Positions 16,361-25,328 of a stretch of DNA of 64,000 bases are shown here, piece by piece (position 1 is the stretch's first letter; each line of letters starts with the position of its first letter). The stretch spans positions 57,952 through 121,951 of the forward strand of contig NZ_LMIJ01000002.1 in assembly GCF_001428665.1 (NCBI RefSeq). Direction: 5' to 3'. Source of the stretch: Acidovorax sp. Root219 (GTDB taxonomy: Bacteria; Pseudomonadota; Gammaproteobacteria; Burkholderiales; Burkholderiaceae_C). The notes under the pieces were generated by a model, which saw only the letters and a program-made list of their open reading frames with translations, did not search any database and was not told the DNA's origin. Position numbers and translations under genes: made by a program.

Positions 16361-17506
16361 ATGCCGCTGCGCCCGCTGACCATCCTGACAACCCTTCTGC
16401 ACCTGTACATCGGCCTGCGCCTGGTGGGGGCGCTGTCTGCATGGTCGGGTGCCGGGCCTGCGCTGGCGGTTGCTCTGCTGGTCTCCGCCATTGCCTTGCC
16501 GATGCCGTTCCAGCACCGCTCCGGCCGCCGTGTTGCCGCGCACCCCGTGTGGACCTGGCTGGGCTTGCTGGCCATGGGCTGGTTCTCGTCGCTCTTCTTG
16601 CTGACGCTGTTGCGCGACCTGGTGCTGGCCGGGGCGTGGGCAGGCGGCTGGTTGCCGGAGGGCGGATCGGCACGGGCCGACAGTGCGGCAGCGGTGGTGG
16701 TCGTGGCCACGCTGGCATCCCTGCTCGGGTTCTGGAACGCGCGCCGCACGGCTGGTGTGCGGCGCGTGGATGTGCCGTTGGCCGGGCTGCCTGCGGCGTT
16801 GCATGGGTTCACCATCGTGCAACTCAGCGACCTGCATGTGGGGCCCACCATCCGGCGCGGCTACATCGCGCGCATCGTGAGCCGCGTGAATGCGCTCAAG
16901 GCCGATGCCATTGCCATCACGGGCGACCTGGTGGACGGCAGTGTGGCGGAGCTGCGCGAGCACATTGCGCCGCTGGCCGACCTGCAGGCGCGCCACGGCA
17001 GCTTTGTGGTGACGGGCAACCACGAGTACTACGCCGGTGCGGGGCCGTGGATTGCCGAACTGCGCCGGTTGGGCCTGCGCGTGCTGCTCAACGAGCATGC
17101 GGTGCTGCGGCAGGCAGCGGGGCAGGGCGATGGCGATGCACTGGTGCTGGGCGGCGTGACCGATTTCACTGCCGAGCACTTCGATGCCAGCCACGCCAGC
17201 GATCCGCAGCGTGCGCTGCTGGGCGCCCCACCCGAGGCCCTGACCCGCGTGCTGCTGGCGCACCAGCCGCGCAGTGCGCCGGCCGCTGCGCAGGCGGGGT
17301 TCCTGCTGCAGCTGTCGGGCCACACGCACGGCGGGCAGTTCTGGCCGTGGAATCTGTTCGTGCCGCTGCAGAACCCCTTCGTGGCAGGGCTGCACCGGCT
17401 GCAGACGATGTGGGTTTATGTGAGCCGCGGCACGGGCTACTGGGGGCCGCCGATGCGGCTGGGGGCACCGTCTGAAATCACCCTGATCAGGCTGGTGCTG
17501 GCGTGA
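16361..17506 (+). CDS. Membrane-anchored metallophosphoesterase
   Basis: 381 residues. The N-terminal half has about four transmembrane segments. The C-terminal half is a calcineurin-like phosphoesterase with every metal motif visible: QLSDLHVG, GDLVDG, GNHEYY and GHTHGGQFWP. This resembles YaeI/YkuE-type enzymes, some of which act on lipid-linked phosphates such as UDP-2,3-diacylglucosamine; the actual substrate is unknown. The active domain probably lies on one face of the inner membrane. ATG 16361 (MPLRPLTIL) starts just before the first helix. Confidence 0.9.
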   Translation: MPLRPLTILTTLLHLYIGLRLVGALSAWSGAGPALAVALLVSAIALPMPFQHRSGRRVAAHPVWTWLGLLAMGWFSSLFLLTLLRDLVLAGAWAGGWLPEGGSARADSAAAVVVVATLASLLGFWNARRTAGVRRVDVPLAGLPAALHGFTIVQLSDLHVGPTIRRGYIARIVSRVNALKADAIAITGDLVDGSVAELREHIAPLADLQARHGSFVVTGNHEYYAGAGPWIAELRRLGLRVLLNEHAVLRQAAGQGDGDALVLGGVTDFTAEHFDASHASDPQRALLGAPPEALTRVLLAHQPRSAPAAAQAGFLLQLSGHTHGGQFWPWNLFVPLQNPFVAGLHRLQTMWVYVSRGTGYWGPPMRLGAPSEITLIRLVLA

Positions 17507-17540
17507 AGCGAAGCACCCCCTGAGTCGCTTCGCGCCTTCA

Positions 17541-17576
17541 CCCCTCTCTCGCATTGCTGCGCAATGCGGGAGGGGG
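17541..17576. repeat. Intergenic hairpin repeat
   Basis: CCCCTCTCTCGCATTG-ctg-CGCAATGCGGGAGGGGG forms a long stem between the convergent metallophosphoesterase and GGDEF/EAL genes. It resembles short GC-rich intergenic repeats common in this bacterial family and could act as a bidirectional terminator. Confidence 0.5.
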
Positions 17577-17724
17577 ACGCCCCCAGTGCACGCAAGCGCA
17601 GCGCCGCCTGCGCGGCTTGGCGGCCCTTGCACGGGGGCACTGGCCTTGGCCGCGCCAGTTCATGCATCGCAGGGTGGCTGTTGCAGGCAGAGCAAGACAA
17701 AACCTGCTTCATTCGGAATGCCCA

Positions 17725-20112
17725 TCAACGCGATTGGCGGCCGAGCCCACCCACCTCAGGCGGCGGGTCCCACGCCCGGATCCAGCCCATCAGGTCCTGC
17801 AGCGGCATGGGCCTGGCAATGCCATAGCCCTGCAGGCCATCGCACCCCAGGTCGCGCAGGGCCTGGGCGTGCGCCAGGGTTTCCACGCCTTCGGCGATGA
17901 CGCTTCGGTTGAAGGCGTGGGCCAGGCTGACGATGCCGCGCACCAGGGTGCGGTCGCGCTCGTTGTCCAGCATGTCCCGCACGAAGGACTGGTCGATCTT
18001 CACGGTGTGTGCGGGCAGGCGCTGCAGGTAGGTGAGCGAGGAATAGCCGGTGCCGAAATCATCGATGGAGCACCGGATGCCCAGCTCGCTCAGGCCTTGC
18101 ATGACATAGGCCACGGCAGACAGGTCGTTGAAGGTTTCGGTTTCCAGCAGTTCGACCTCCAGAAACTGCGAGGGCAGGGCGGGGTATTGCCTGAGCAGTT
18201 GGGCGGCTTGCAGCTGAAAGCGGCTGTCGATGAGGGTGGATACGGTGATGTTGATGCTCAGCGGCAGCGGGTTGCCCTGGGATGCCAGGGTGTGCCCGGC
18301 CTGGAAGGCGGCGTCCAGCACCCAGTAGTCCAGCCTGTTGGCCACCGGGGTGCCCACGATGTCTTCCAGGAAAGCGCCCGGCGCCAACAGCCCCCGTTCA
18401 GGGTGGTGCCACCGGATCAGGCACTCTGCACCGATGACCTGGCCGTCGGAGATGCGGACCTTGGGCTGAAAGAACAGCTCCATTTCGCCTTGCAGCAATG
18501 CGTCTTCGACCAGCTTGGCGGTGTGCCTGCGCGCCTGCACCCTTTGGCCTTGCTGCACGTCGAACACCACGATGCGGTCTTTGCCCTGTTCCTTGGCGGC
18601 GTACAGGGCCAGGTCCGCGTGGCGCAGCAGGCCGTCGGCGTCGGCCATGTCGTCGGGGTAGAAGGTGACCCCTGCGCTGCAGGTCAGGCGCAGGGCGATG
18701 CCATCGAGCGTTGCGGTCTGCGCAAGTGCCAGGCGCAAGTTTTCCAGTTGCTGCAGTGCGGCATCGGCGTGCGGGCAATTTTTCAGCACAACGGCGAATT
18801 CGTCGCCCCCAGTGCGCCCGATGAGGTTGTCGGCACCCGCCTCTTTTCGCAGGCGTTGGGCAAAGACCCGAAGAAACCGGTCCGCCACGGGCTGGCCCCA
18901 CTGGTCGTTGAGGTCCTTGAACTGGTCGATGTCCAGCAGGCACAGGGCCAGCACGCTGTGGGTCTGCGGGCCGTGCTGCAGGCTGGCATTGAGCTCTTTG
19001 GTGAAAAGGCGCCGGCTTGAAAGGCCGGTCAGGGCGTCGTAGTTGCCAAACTGCTGCAGCACCTGCTCCAGATGCCGTTGTTCGGTCACGTCCTTGCCGA
19101 CCGAGACCCACTTGCGCACCACACCATCGGGGTCCCGGATGCCTTCGATGGTGACTTCGGAGACAAAGTCTTCGCCATTTTTGCGGCGCCGGATCAGCTC
19201 GCCGTGCCATCTGCCCCCGCGCTCAATGGCGTGCGCCACCCGGCGCAAAAATGCGGCCTGCCCGTCCTCGTCGATGCGCAGAACGGCCGATGATTTGCCG
19301 ATCAGCTCTTCGCGCGAATAGCCAAGCACATGGCTGTACGCCGGGTTGACATCCAGCACGGTGCCGTCTGGCTGCACGATGGCGATGGTGTCCTTGCTGT
19401 TGACGAACACGCTGGCGGCCTGGCGCGCTTCGGCGAGCAGGGTCTTCAAGGTCTCGGCCGTCTGGGCCAGGGCATCTTCGCGCTGGCTCAGCTTCTGCGT
19501 GTTGTCCAGCAGAAAACCCAGCAGGACGGTGCCGATGGGGTAGGTCACCAGCACGGCCAGCCACGACCGTGCGGTGACCGCCCGTGCGATGTCTGGCGGC
19601 AAGGTCTGTATGGCCAGCATGCCGCCTGCCGCCAGGCTGAAGCCAAGCCCCACCAGCCACAGCCCATCGGACAAGGTGCTGCCAAGGCGCAGGGTGGAAA
19701 AGAACGGCCTGTGGCGTTGCCAGAGCCAGCCGATGGCGGTGGTCAGCGCAATGCCGACCATGGCGGGGCCACTGCCGATGCCGCCCAGGCTGAGCCGGTA
19801 GGCGCCCAGCACCGCCGCGCACAGCAAGGCGCTCAAGGGCGACAGGTAGGCCCCGGCAAGGCCGGTCATCACCAGCCGGGTGTCGACGATCACGCCCTCT
19901 GCCAGCCGAAGGGGCACCAGCATGGTCAGGATGCCGGTGACGCCGAACATGAGCCCCGTGACCCAGGGCAGCCATCTGCGCCGCTTGTGCACCACGGCCG
20001 GGTCGGGGTGGCGCTGGCCGCTGATGACGATGCTGTACAGCGCCGCCAGAAACGACAGCAGCCCGGCATTGATTCCCATGTCCTGAATCAAAGACGTTGT
20101 GTCGATGTTCAT
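17725..20112 (-). CDS. Membrane PAS-GGDEF-EAL cyclic-di-GMP protein
   Basis: 795 residues. The N-terminal 5TM_5TMR-LYT-like membrane sensor (about 1-205) is followed by PAS/PAC (about 235-350), GGDEF (about 360-520) and EAL (about 530-780). The cyclase motif is intact (RTGGDEFAVV). The EAL motif reads ECL (GAECLIRW), but the other phosphodiesterase residues are present (NIT, VELLE, DDFGTGYSS, KID, EGVET), so both activities are possible. Such proteins set local c-di-GMP, which governs biofilm and adhesion. The membrane sensor type is inferred from the hydrophobic pattern. Confidence 0.9.
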   Translation of the reverse strand: MNIDTTSLIQDMGINAGLLSFLAALYSIVISGQRHPDPAVVHKRRRWLPWVTGLMFGVTGILTMLVPLRLAEGVIVDTRLVMTGLAGAYLSPLSALLCAAVLGAYRLSLGGIGSGPAMVGIALTTAIGWLWQRHRPFFSTLRLGSTLSDGLWLVGLGFSLAAGGMLAIQTLPPDIARAVTARSWLAVLVTYPIGTVLLGFLLDNTQKLSQREDALAQTAETLKTLLAEARQAASVFVNSKDTIAIVQPDGTVLDVNPAYSHVLGYSREELIGKSSAVLRIDEDGQAAFLRRVAHAIERGGRWHGELIRRRKNGEDFVSEVTIEGIRDPDGVVRKWVSVGKDVTEQRHLEQVLQQFGNYDALTGLSSRRLFTKELNASLQHGPQTHSVLALCLLDIDQFKDLNDQWGQPVADRFLRVFAQRLRKEAGADNLIGRTGGDEFAVVLKNCPHADAALQQLENLRLALAQTATLDGIALRLTCSAGVTFYPDDMADADGLLRHADLALYAAKEQGKDRIVVFDVQQGQRVQARRHTAKLVEDALLQGEMELFFQPKVRISDGQVIGAECLIRWHHPERGLLAPGAFLEDIVGTPVANRLDYWVLDAAFQAGHTLASQGNPLPLSINITVSTLIDSRFQLQAAQLLRQYPALPSQFLEVELLETETFNDLSAVAYVMQGLSELGIRCSIDDFGTGYSSLTYLQRLPAHTVKIDQSFVRDMLDNERDRTLVRGIVSLAHAFNRSVIAEGVETLAHAQALRDLGCDGLQGYGIARPMPLQDLMGWIRAWDPPPEVGGLGRQSR

Positions 20113-20276
20113 GGCGCCTTCTGGAGCGGTTGTCCAGACATCATAGGCAAAGACGCGGCGGATGGGGTGTTATCTCGCAGCCCCTCGCACCCAGGCGGGG
20201 GCCGTGGGGCGGTACCCGGCATGCGGGCGCTGAGGTGGGGTGCCCGGCATGCGCCGGCCCACCCCGGGGGGCAGGC

Positions 20277-20651
20277 TCAGGTGGCGGCCAGGAAGAAATC
20301 CATGGGAATCAGCTCGACGCCCCAGCCGCCGGCCTCGCCCAAGGTGGCCGCCGGATGCATCGCCGCCAGACGCACTGCCTCTTCGCGGCTGTCCGCCTCG
20401 ATGATGAAGAGCCCGCCCACCATCTCCTTGGACTCGGTAAAGGGCCCGTCGCTGATCTGCGCCTTGCCGCCGCGCGGGCGCAGGCTGACCCAGTGTTCGG
20501 TGTCGCCCAGCGACGCGGACACCAGCACCTTGCCCGTGGCACGCATCTTCTCGTCCAGGGCGGGGCACTGGCTCACCAGGGCCTGCACGTCGGCGGGCGC
20601 CATGGCGGCGAATTTCTCGGGGGTGAAGTAGGCAAGGCCGAGGTATTTCAT
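20277..20651 (-). CDS. YCII-related (DGPF domain) protein
   Basis: 124 residues with the DGPFTESKEMVGGLFIIEA signature and a ferredoxin-like fold pattern ending VELIPMDFFL. Members are small dimeric proteins with a conserved His-Asp pair; the biological role is unknown, and some are encoded beside ECF sigma factors, which are not seen here. A 33-base fragment of a related gene survives at 22870-22902. Confidence 0.85.
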   Translation of the reverse strand: MKYLGLAYFTPEKFAAMAPADVQALVSQCPALDEKMRATGKVLVSASLGDTEHWVSLRPRGGKAQISDGPFTESKEMVGGLFIIEADSREEAVRLAAMHPAATLGEAGGWGVELIPMDFFLAAT

Positions 20652-20776
20652 GGCGGAATCCTTTGGGGGGTTGATTGCTCCATTCTTCACGACGAAGCAG
20701 ATCACCGGAAATCGACAAGATCCGAAAACAATCTCCTGAATAAGGTCGTCGCTATTGCGTGTGCCACACCACGGTT

Positions 20777-21593
20777 TCAGAGCAAACCAAGGGCCTTGGC
20801 GTTGATGGCGAGATCGATGGCCGCCCCCTGGTCGTCGCCATCGCCCATGAACCAAGCTGCGGACAGTCCCGTCCAGGCGACGATCCAGCGAACAAGGCGC
20901 TCGGGCTCCAGGCCCGTGGCGGAAAGAACGGTGTCCAGCCGGCTCTCCAGACGGCCCGGCAGCGTGGCCAGAGGCCGGGCAGGGTCGCTCAGATCGGGGT
21001 TGGTGAAGATGTTGGCATAGTCGAACGCGCGTTCTCCCACAAGGCCGTGCGGGTCGATGGCCAGCCACCCGCGTGTGCCAAAGTCAAGCACGTTCTCGTG
21101 GTGCAGATCGCCGTGCAGCGGCACCGCCTCGCGCGGGTCAGCCAGCAGTTGGCGCGCGATGTCCGAGGCAGCGACCAGTGCCGCATGCGTGTGTGATGGC
21201 CCAATGAGTGGCTGGAACCAGATGCCCAGCGGATGCAGTTCGGGTAGGGGTTTGCTTCGCGGAGCATGCAGCCGGGCAGCCGTTGCGCAAAGAATGCGGC
21301 AGGCGTCGTCGTCTTTGCCAGACCACGCCATCTGCGCGAGATTTTGGCTCCCTGCCGCCCGCTTCGGCGGATGCGAAGACCTGGGCGGCACCTTGGCCCT
21401 CCCACCACGCAAGCAGGCGGTAGCCAGCCTGTTCGTCAGGGATGCGGGCGACTTTCAGCATGGCGGGCAGATGGCCGTGCCGTACGGGCAGCACCCAGCT
21501 GGACCGGGTCGTCAACAGTTTGCCATCGGGCAGCAGGGCCCAGCGTTCGAGCCATGCGGTGACATCCGGGGGGAGTGGAAAAGGCGAGGTCAT
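20777..21593 (-). pseudogene. Aminoglycoside/hydroxyurea-type phosphotransferase pseudogene
   Basis: The N-terminal part (start 21593, MTSPFPLPPDVTAWLERW) resembles APH(6)-type kinases up to LLAWWEGQGAAQVFASA. The frame is then wrong, and the protein resumes in another frame at GSQNLAQMAWSGKDD. The catalytic loop HGDLHHENVLD and the metal site IDPHG are present in the second part. The join lacks the short segment expected between these blocks, so a small deletion plus frameshift appears to have inactivated the gene. The family phosphorylates streptomycin-like or related small molecules. A sequencing error alone would not restore the missing residues. Confidence 0.7.
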
Positions 21594-21980
21594 GGATGTT
21601 GTGTCCAGCACAGATGGCGTCGTGGGTTGCCGGTCTCCACGGTTTGATTACTGACGCAGATTTTGCCGCGCCCTCGCGGGGATTATTCCGCATCGGCTTG
21701 AATAATATGGCGACTGGCGTCGTAACGCGTGTGTGCAATCACCCATATGGGCGAGTCTGATGTTCACCACCTCACACTTCGAAACAAAGGCGCTGGGCAA
21801 TGCGCCGCATGTGTGACGCTGCGCACAGCGCCACCCTGCACAATTTAGAACAATCACTGCTAGACACGCAACCCGTTACGCCCTTCGCGTTTTGTGGCAT
21901 TACTATTTTTTTTCATCCTGTGCAGATGATTGATGCTGGTAATGGTGCAGGCACGGTATTTTCTGAAAAGGATCTGGACA
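21594..21980. other. Intergenic stretch without a recognised gene
   Basis: About 390 bases between a decayed gene and a divergent secreted-protein gene. It becomes AT-rich towards 21900 (a run of T at about 21906-21913), as expected for a promoter of the downstream gene. No repeat or RNA recognised. Confidence 0.5.
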
Positions 21981-22823
21981 ATGACCTATCGGCTTTCCCA
22001 TATCGCGTTGGCAGCGCTGACGACCTTCGGCACCTGCACTGCCATGGCCCAGGTGACGGCGGTTGCCGCCATGGAGGGCGACCTGCAAAGCAGCCGCGTG
22101 GCGGTGAACGTGCGCGGCGTGCCGACCGGTGCAGAGGGCTACAAGCTGTGGCTCGCCGTTTTGCACAACAGCCAGTTGTACTTTCATGGCGAGGCGGGCT
22201 TTGTCCTTTTTCAATGCCCAGGGTTTTGCGACGCGCCGGCCTACCAAGCCGTGGTGGCCGATCCGCAGCTTGTCGCGGTGCGCAACCTGGACGCGCGTGG
22301 CCTGATCGGGGCCAAGGTCTATCTAGGCTGGGGACGCTCGTTTGCAGAAATGGTGGACAGCGGGCAGATCCGCGAAGTCCTCACCGTAGCCGCCCCATCG
22401 ACCGACCCTTTGTCATTGGCCTACAGCGGCATTTACAACTGCCGAGCTACCTACGCCAACACCTATTTGTCTTATGGTCAAGACATAAAGGGCCCGGACT
22501 GGAGTGCCAAGATCGACGTCATGCCGACTGGGGCCGCGATTGATGTGAGCGGGGCGAAAGATCGGTCTGGTTTGAGCTTTGGGGCCAGATGGTGGATTGC
22601 GGGGCCCAAGACACCTCTCTTCACGCTCCCTCCCGGTCGCGCTGATCGCCCAGACACTCCTGCTGGAGCCTCGCGATACGATTACCAAGAAGGCGATTTT
22701 TACGCAGCCGCAGTGTTCGTACCCGCGGGTGGCCCTGATGCCCCTGGATCCTCAGCTCGCATGCTCCTCGGTTTCAGTCGAAATTGGCTCGCCAGCTACA
22801 GTGAGTCCTGCGACAAGATCTGA
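21981..22823 (+). CDS. Secreted hypothetical protein
   Basis: 280 residues with a Sec signal peptide (MTYRLSHIALAALTTFG...TAMAQ, cleavage after AMA). The mature part is beta-rich with many aromatic residues and four Cys (FQCPGFCDAP, YNCRA and a C-terminal Cys), so disulfides are likely in the periplasm or outside the cell. ATG 21981 follows AGGA. An upstream in-frame ATG (21930) would put charged residues before the signal. Family not recognised. Confidence 0.7.
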   Translation: MTYRLSHIALAALTTFGTCTAMAQVTAVAAMEGDLQSSRVAVNVRGVPTGAEGYKLWLAVLHNSQLYFHGEAGFVLFQCPGFCDAPAYQAVVADPQLVAVRNLDARGLIGAKVYLGWGRSFAEMVDSGQIREVLTVAAPSTDPLSLAYSGIYNCRATYANTYLSYGQDIKGPDWSAKIDVMPTGAAIDVSGAKDRSGLSFGARWWIAGPKTPLFTLPPGRADRPDTPAGASRYDYQEGDFYAAAVFVPAGGPDAPGSSARMLLGFSRNWLASYSESCDKI

Positions 22824-22869
22824 TCTGTCGCGAACCCGGGTTGCACCCGGCAGGGACAGGCATCTCACC

Positions 22870-22902
22870 CCAGGAAGAAATCCATCGGAACCAACTCCAC
22901 GC
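22870..22902 (-). pseudogene. Fragment of a YCII-family gene
   Basis: 33 bases match 20288-20320 with about five differences and encode VELVPMDFFL in the minus frame, the C-terminal end of the YCII protein. Nothing upstream of it continues the family. The surrounding 22824-23131 region holds other gene-like scraps (for example IGPRNFSGMLVAYRMPAIC on the minus strand), so it looks like a recombination scar. Confidence 0.5.
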
Positions 22903-23131
22903 GGGGGGCGCTTCAAGGTGTGGCAGATGGCCGGCATGCGGTACGCGACCAGCATGCCGCTGAAGTTGCGCGGCCCGATGCAATCCAGGCCGCTGGCCCG
23001 TGACCGACCCCGAGAGGTCGGCCACGGTCTGTGCTGCTCCGGGCTCGCAAGTACGCCGCGTGAGCGCTATCGGAGGTAGCCCGGGCCAGTTGGTGGGCGT
23101 GCACCGTGCGCAGGCTGGCCCTGGCTACACC

Positions 23132-23833
23132 TTACGGCAGGACGGACCAACCGCGCCATGCGCCCAGCGCCCTGGCGATGCTGCGCGCAATCAAAAAGTG
23201 CTTGGTTTCTGTGGGGTGCAGGCCGTCGAGCGTGTCGCCAGGGACCATCGTGACCGGGTCAATGGCGTTTGGCCCGTGGTAGTAGATGAGTTGGGCTGCA
23301 CCGGGGTAGTGGGCATTGATCTGCGCCACGACGGATTCCCGGACCTGTTGCAGGCGGCCGACCGAGTCTCGGTAGGCGAGGGCTGCCGCCTGCTCATCAG
23401 GGCTATCATTCCATTTGGGATAGTCAGTCACGACGACGAGAGGGGCCTGCACCACGGCGATCTTTCGGCCCGCGGCCGCAGCGTGCCAGCCGTACACGGT
23501 CATCAGGTACGCCACGGGGGATTGTGAGATATCGGGGTTGGTACCCTGGATGAACGGGTCCACGTCGCCACCGCCCAGATGAAGCACGATGGTGTCTGCC
23601 TGGATCATGTCCGTGTGCTGGGACATGGTGAGCCCGCCCAGCCAGTTGGGAGCGCCGTCGTTGAACTGGCCGTTGTAGGCGTAGCCCATGCTCTGGCTAC
23701 CTAGCTGCTGGGCGTCGTAGGTAACGGCGGGCAGCTTGGCGCAGACGTTGGCTGCAAGGTTGACGGCAGGGATGGGAGGGTAGTGTCCAATCGAGTCGGT
23801 GTAGAAGGCGAGCTTGTTAGCGATGATGGGCAT
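23132..23833 (-). CDS. SGNH/GDSL-like hydrolase
   Basis: 233 residues. The N-terminal block FYTDSIGHYP resembles the GDS-containing first block of SGNH hydrolases, IVLHLGGGDVD holds a GxxD-type block III, and the C-terminal DGLHPTETKH gives the Asp-x-x-His catalytic pair. Such enzymes deacetylate or de-esterify carbohydrates; phage tail and surface versions exist. There is no signal peptide. ATG 23833 follows GAAGGAAA. It is the last gene of the short operon downstream of the CI-like repressor. The family call is motif-based and the substrate unknown. Confidence 0.6.
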   Translation of the reverse strand: MPIIANKLAFYTDSIGHYPPIPAVNLAANVCAKLPAVTYDAQQLGSQSMGYAYNGQFNDGAPNWLGGLTMSQHTDMIQADTIVLHLGGGDVDPFIQGTNPDISQSPVAYLMTVYGWHAAAAGRKIAVVQAPLVVVTDYPKWNDSPDEQAAALAYRDSVGRLQQVRESVVAQINAHYPGAAQLIYYHGPNAIDPVTMVPGDTLDGLHPTETKHFLIARSIARALGAWRGWSVLP

Positions 23834-23989
23834 GGAGTTTCCTTCGGTTGATTGGGAGGGCGCGCGGGGCCTCCCGGGATGCATTGCACGCACATGGCCT
23901 TCGCGTTCTGCATGAGACGCGCGAGCCACATCCCCATCGTTCAAGATGGTTCCTGCGCCGCTGCTTGCGGCGGTTGGTGTGGTGGTGGG

Positions 23990-24157
23990 TCAGGTCCGCC
24001 GCTGCACGGCGAACAACAGAACCCAGGGCTTCTGGCGCGCGATGCCTTCGCTCTGCGCGCCCGCCTGGCTGGTGTTTTCAGGCGCCTGGCGCACGCGGTG
24101 ACCACCGCCAGGGGTGGTGCGGCCGACCATGGGGCACCGCTTCACGAAGTCAACCAT
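23990..24157 (-). CDS. 55-residue hypothetical protein
   Basis: Starts MVDFVKRCPMVGRTTPGGGH, overlapping the previous gene by eight bases. Basic, no recognised family. Its start coincides with the end of the 144-residue gene, which supports coding; nothing else does. The 23834-23989 stretch after it has no recognised gene. Confidence 0.35.
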   Translation of the reverse strand: MVDFVKRCPMVGRTTPGGGHRVRQAPENTSQAGAQSEGIARQKPWVLLFAVQRRT

Positions 24158-24584
24158 GGGGCTGCTGCACGCGGATGCTGTGTTTGCCCAGGTCGGCGCG
24201 GTGGCCGAACGGATGCGTGCCGCCGAGCCCTGGGGCCAGGCCGCATGCATGGGCGACCGGGGCGCTGGCCTTGGCCAGCAGGAACAGGGTAGGGGTGCGG
24301 TGGAAGACCACGAAGCCGTTGGCGCCGACGCGGACCATCTCGTGGCCGCGCCGCGCGCAGGCGCTGCTTGGCACCGCATGCGCGTTGTCGAAATGGACGC
24401 TGATGGGGTGCCGGGCTATGGCGTCCGCCTGTTCGGCGTTAGGGACTTCGGTCCAACAGGTGTGGATGGACCTGCTGCCCGAACAGTTGGTGGATCCAAC
24501 TGTGAATTTCGCCACCTCGACGTCCGCCGCCAGGGCGGGGCGGGTCGGGCGAGCGGTCTCGGTACAGGAAATCGATGTTGGCAT
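24150..24584 (-). CDS. Hypothetical protein under CI-like repressor control
   Basis: 144 residues, no recognised domain. ATG 24584 follows GGAG at good spacing. The product has several Cys and His residues (SISCTETARP, SSACARRGHEMVRVG, FVVFHRTPTLFLLAKA). Its promoter region carries two operator-like AAG-N4-CTT sites and the inverted repeat TTCACTCCA/TGGAGTGAA (24587-24620). It probably starts a transcript running through the 55-residue gene to the SGNH hydrolase. Confidence 0.55.
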   Translation of the reverse strand: MPTSISCTETARPTRPALAADVEVAKFTVGSTNCSGSRSIHTCWTEVPNAEQADAIARHPISVHFDNAHAVPSSACARRGHEMVRVGANGFVVFHRTPTLFLLAKASAPVAHACGLAPGLGGTHPFGHRADLGKHSIRVQQPHG

Positions 24585-24622
24585 TTTTTCACTCCACTAC
24601 CGTGTTGGCATTGGAGTGAATT

Positions 24623-24656
24623 AAAGCATGCTTGCTTTTGTAGTCAAGTATTCTTG
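24623..24656. promoter_or_regulatory. Two operator-like sites before the downstream operon
   Basis: AAAGCATGCTTG (24623-24634) and CAAGTATTCTTG (24645-24656). Both fit (A/C)AAG-N4-CTT(G/T), the pattern of the two sites upstream of the repressor gene. Their position between the repressor stop and the next start suits repression of the downstream operon. Confidence 0.6.
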
Positions 24657-24665
24657 ATGAATCGG

Positions 24666-25316
24666 TCAGCTTTCGATGAGGGCATCTGGCGGCACACCGC
24701 CACCGACCCGATGGATGTCCTCGATCTCGTCGCGCTGGATGGTTGCGGGCTCGTACCCATCGTTGATGCTGACCAGTTGAATTTCGTCGTCGTGGATGCG
24801 GTTGAGCTGCTTGAGCAGCTTGCGGCCGTCCTTGAGCTTTACCACCACGTCGTTGCCTGGCTGCGCCTCGATGGAGGGCGTGACCACGATGAACTCGCGC
24901 GCCCGGTAGCGTGGGTGCATTGATTCGCCCTTGACCCGCAATGCGTAGGCCTTCGGGTCTTTGGTCCAGTACTGGACAAAGCCCTCTCCATGCCCCACGG
25001 GGTATTGCATTTCCTCCAAAAAGCCATCCGTGCCGCCCTTGACGTGCCCCACGACGGGGATGAGGCGGGATGTCCCCAGGGACGGGGCGGCGGCCACGTT
25101 GGACATGTTCATCTGGCCCTGACCGGTGGCCAGCCAGTCTGAACTGACACCAAGAATGCGCGCGGCCTTCGAATTGTTCTCGGCGCTGAGCGACCGTGTA
25201 GCGCCCTTCAAGACTTCGCCGATGGCCTGGGCAGAAACCCCCAATTCGCGTGCCAACTGGGGGCGCGAGAGCTTGGATTGATCAAGGGCGAGTTGGAAGC
25301 GTTCGGCGTAGGTCAT
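24666..25316 (-). CDS. CI/LexA-like repressor with S24 peptidase domain
   Basis: 216 residues. The N-terminal helix-turn-helix (TYAERFQLALDQSKLSRPQL, then LGVSAQAIGEVLKG) is joined by a linker to an S24 peptidase fold. Catalytic Ser is in GESMHPRYR and Lys in DVVVKLKDGRKLL. Such repressors undergo RecA-stimulated self-cleavage; the linker VVGHVKGGTDG lacks the usual Ala-Gly cleavage pair, so cleavage is uncertain. ATG 25316 is preferred to the TTG just before it. Paired dyads on both sides imply autoregulation and control of the downstream operon. Confidence 0.88.
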   Translation of the reverse strand: MTYAERFQLALDQSKLSRPQLARELGVSAQAIGEVLKGATRSLSAENNSKAARILGVSSDWLATGQGQMNMSNVAAAPSLGTSRLIPVVGHVKGGTDGFLEEMQYPVGHGEGFVQYWTKDPKAYALRVKGESMHPRYRAREFIVVTPSIEAQPGNDVVVKLKDGRKLLKQLNRIHDDEIQLVSINDGYEPATIQRDEIEDIHRVGGGVPPDALIES

Positions 25317-25328
25317 CAAGCAAGCTTA

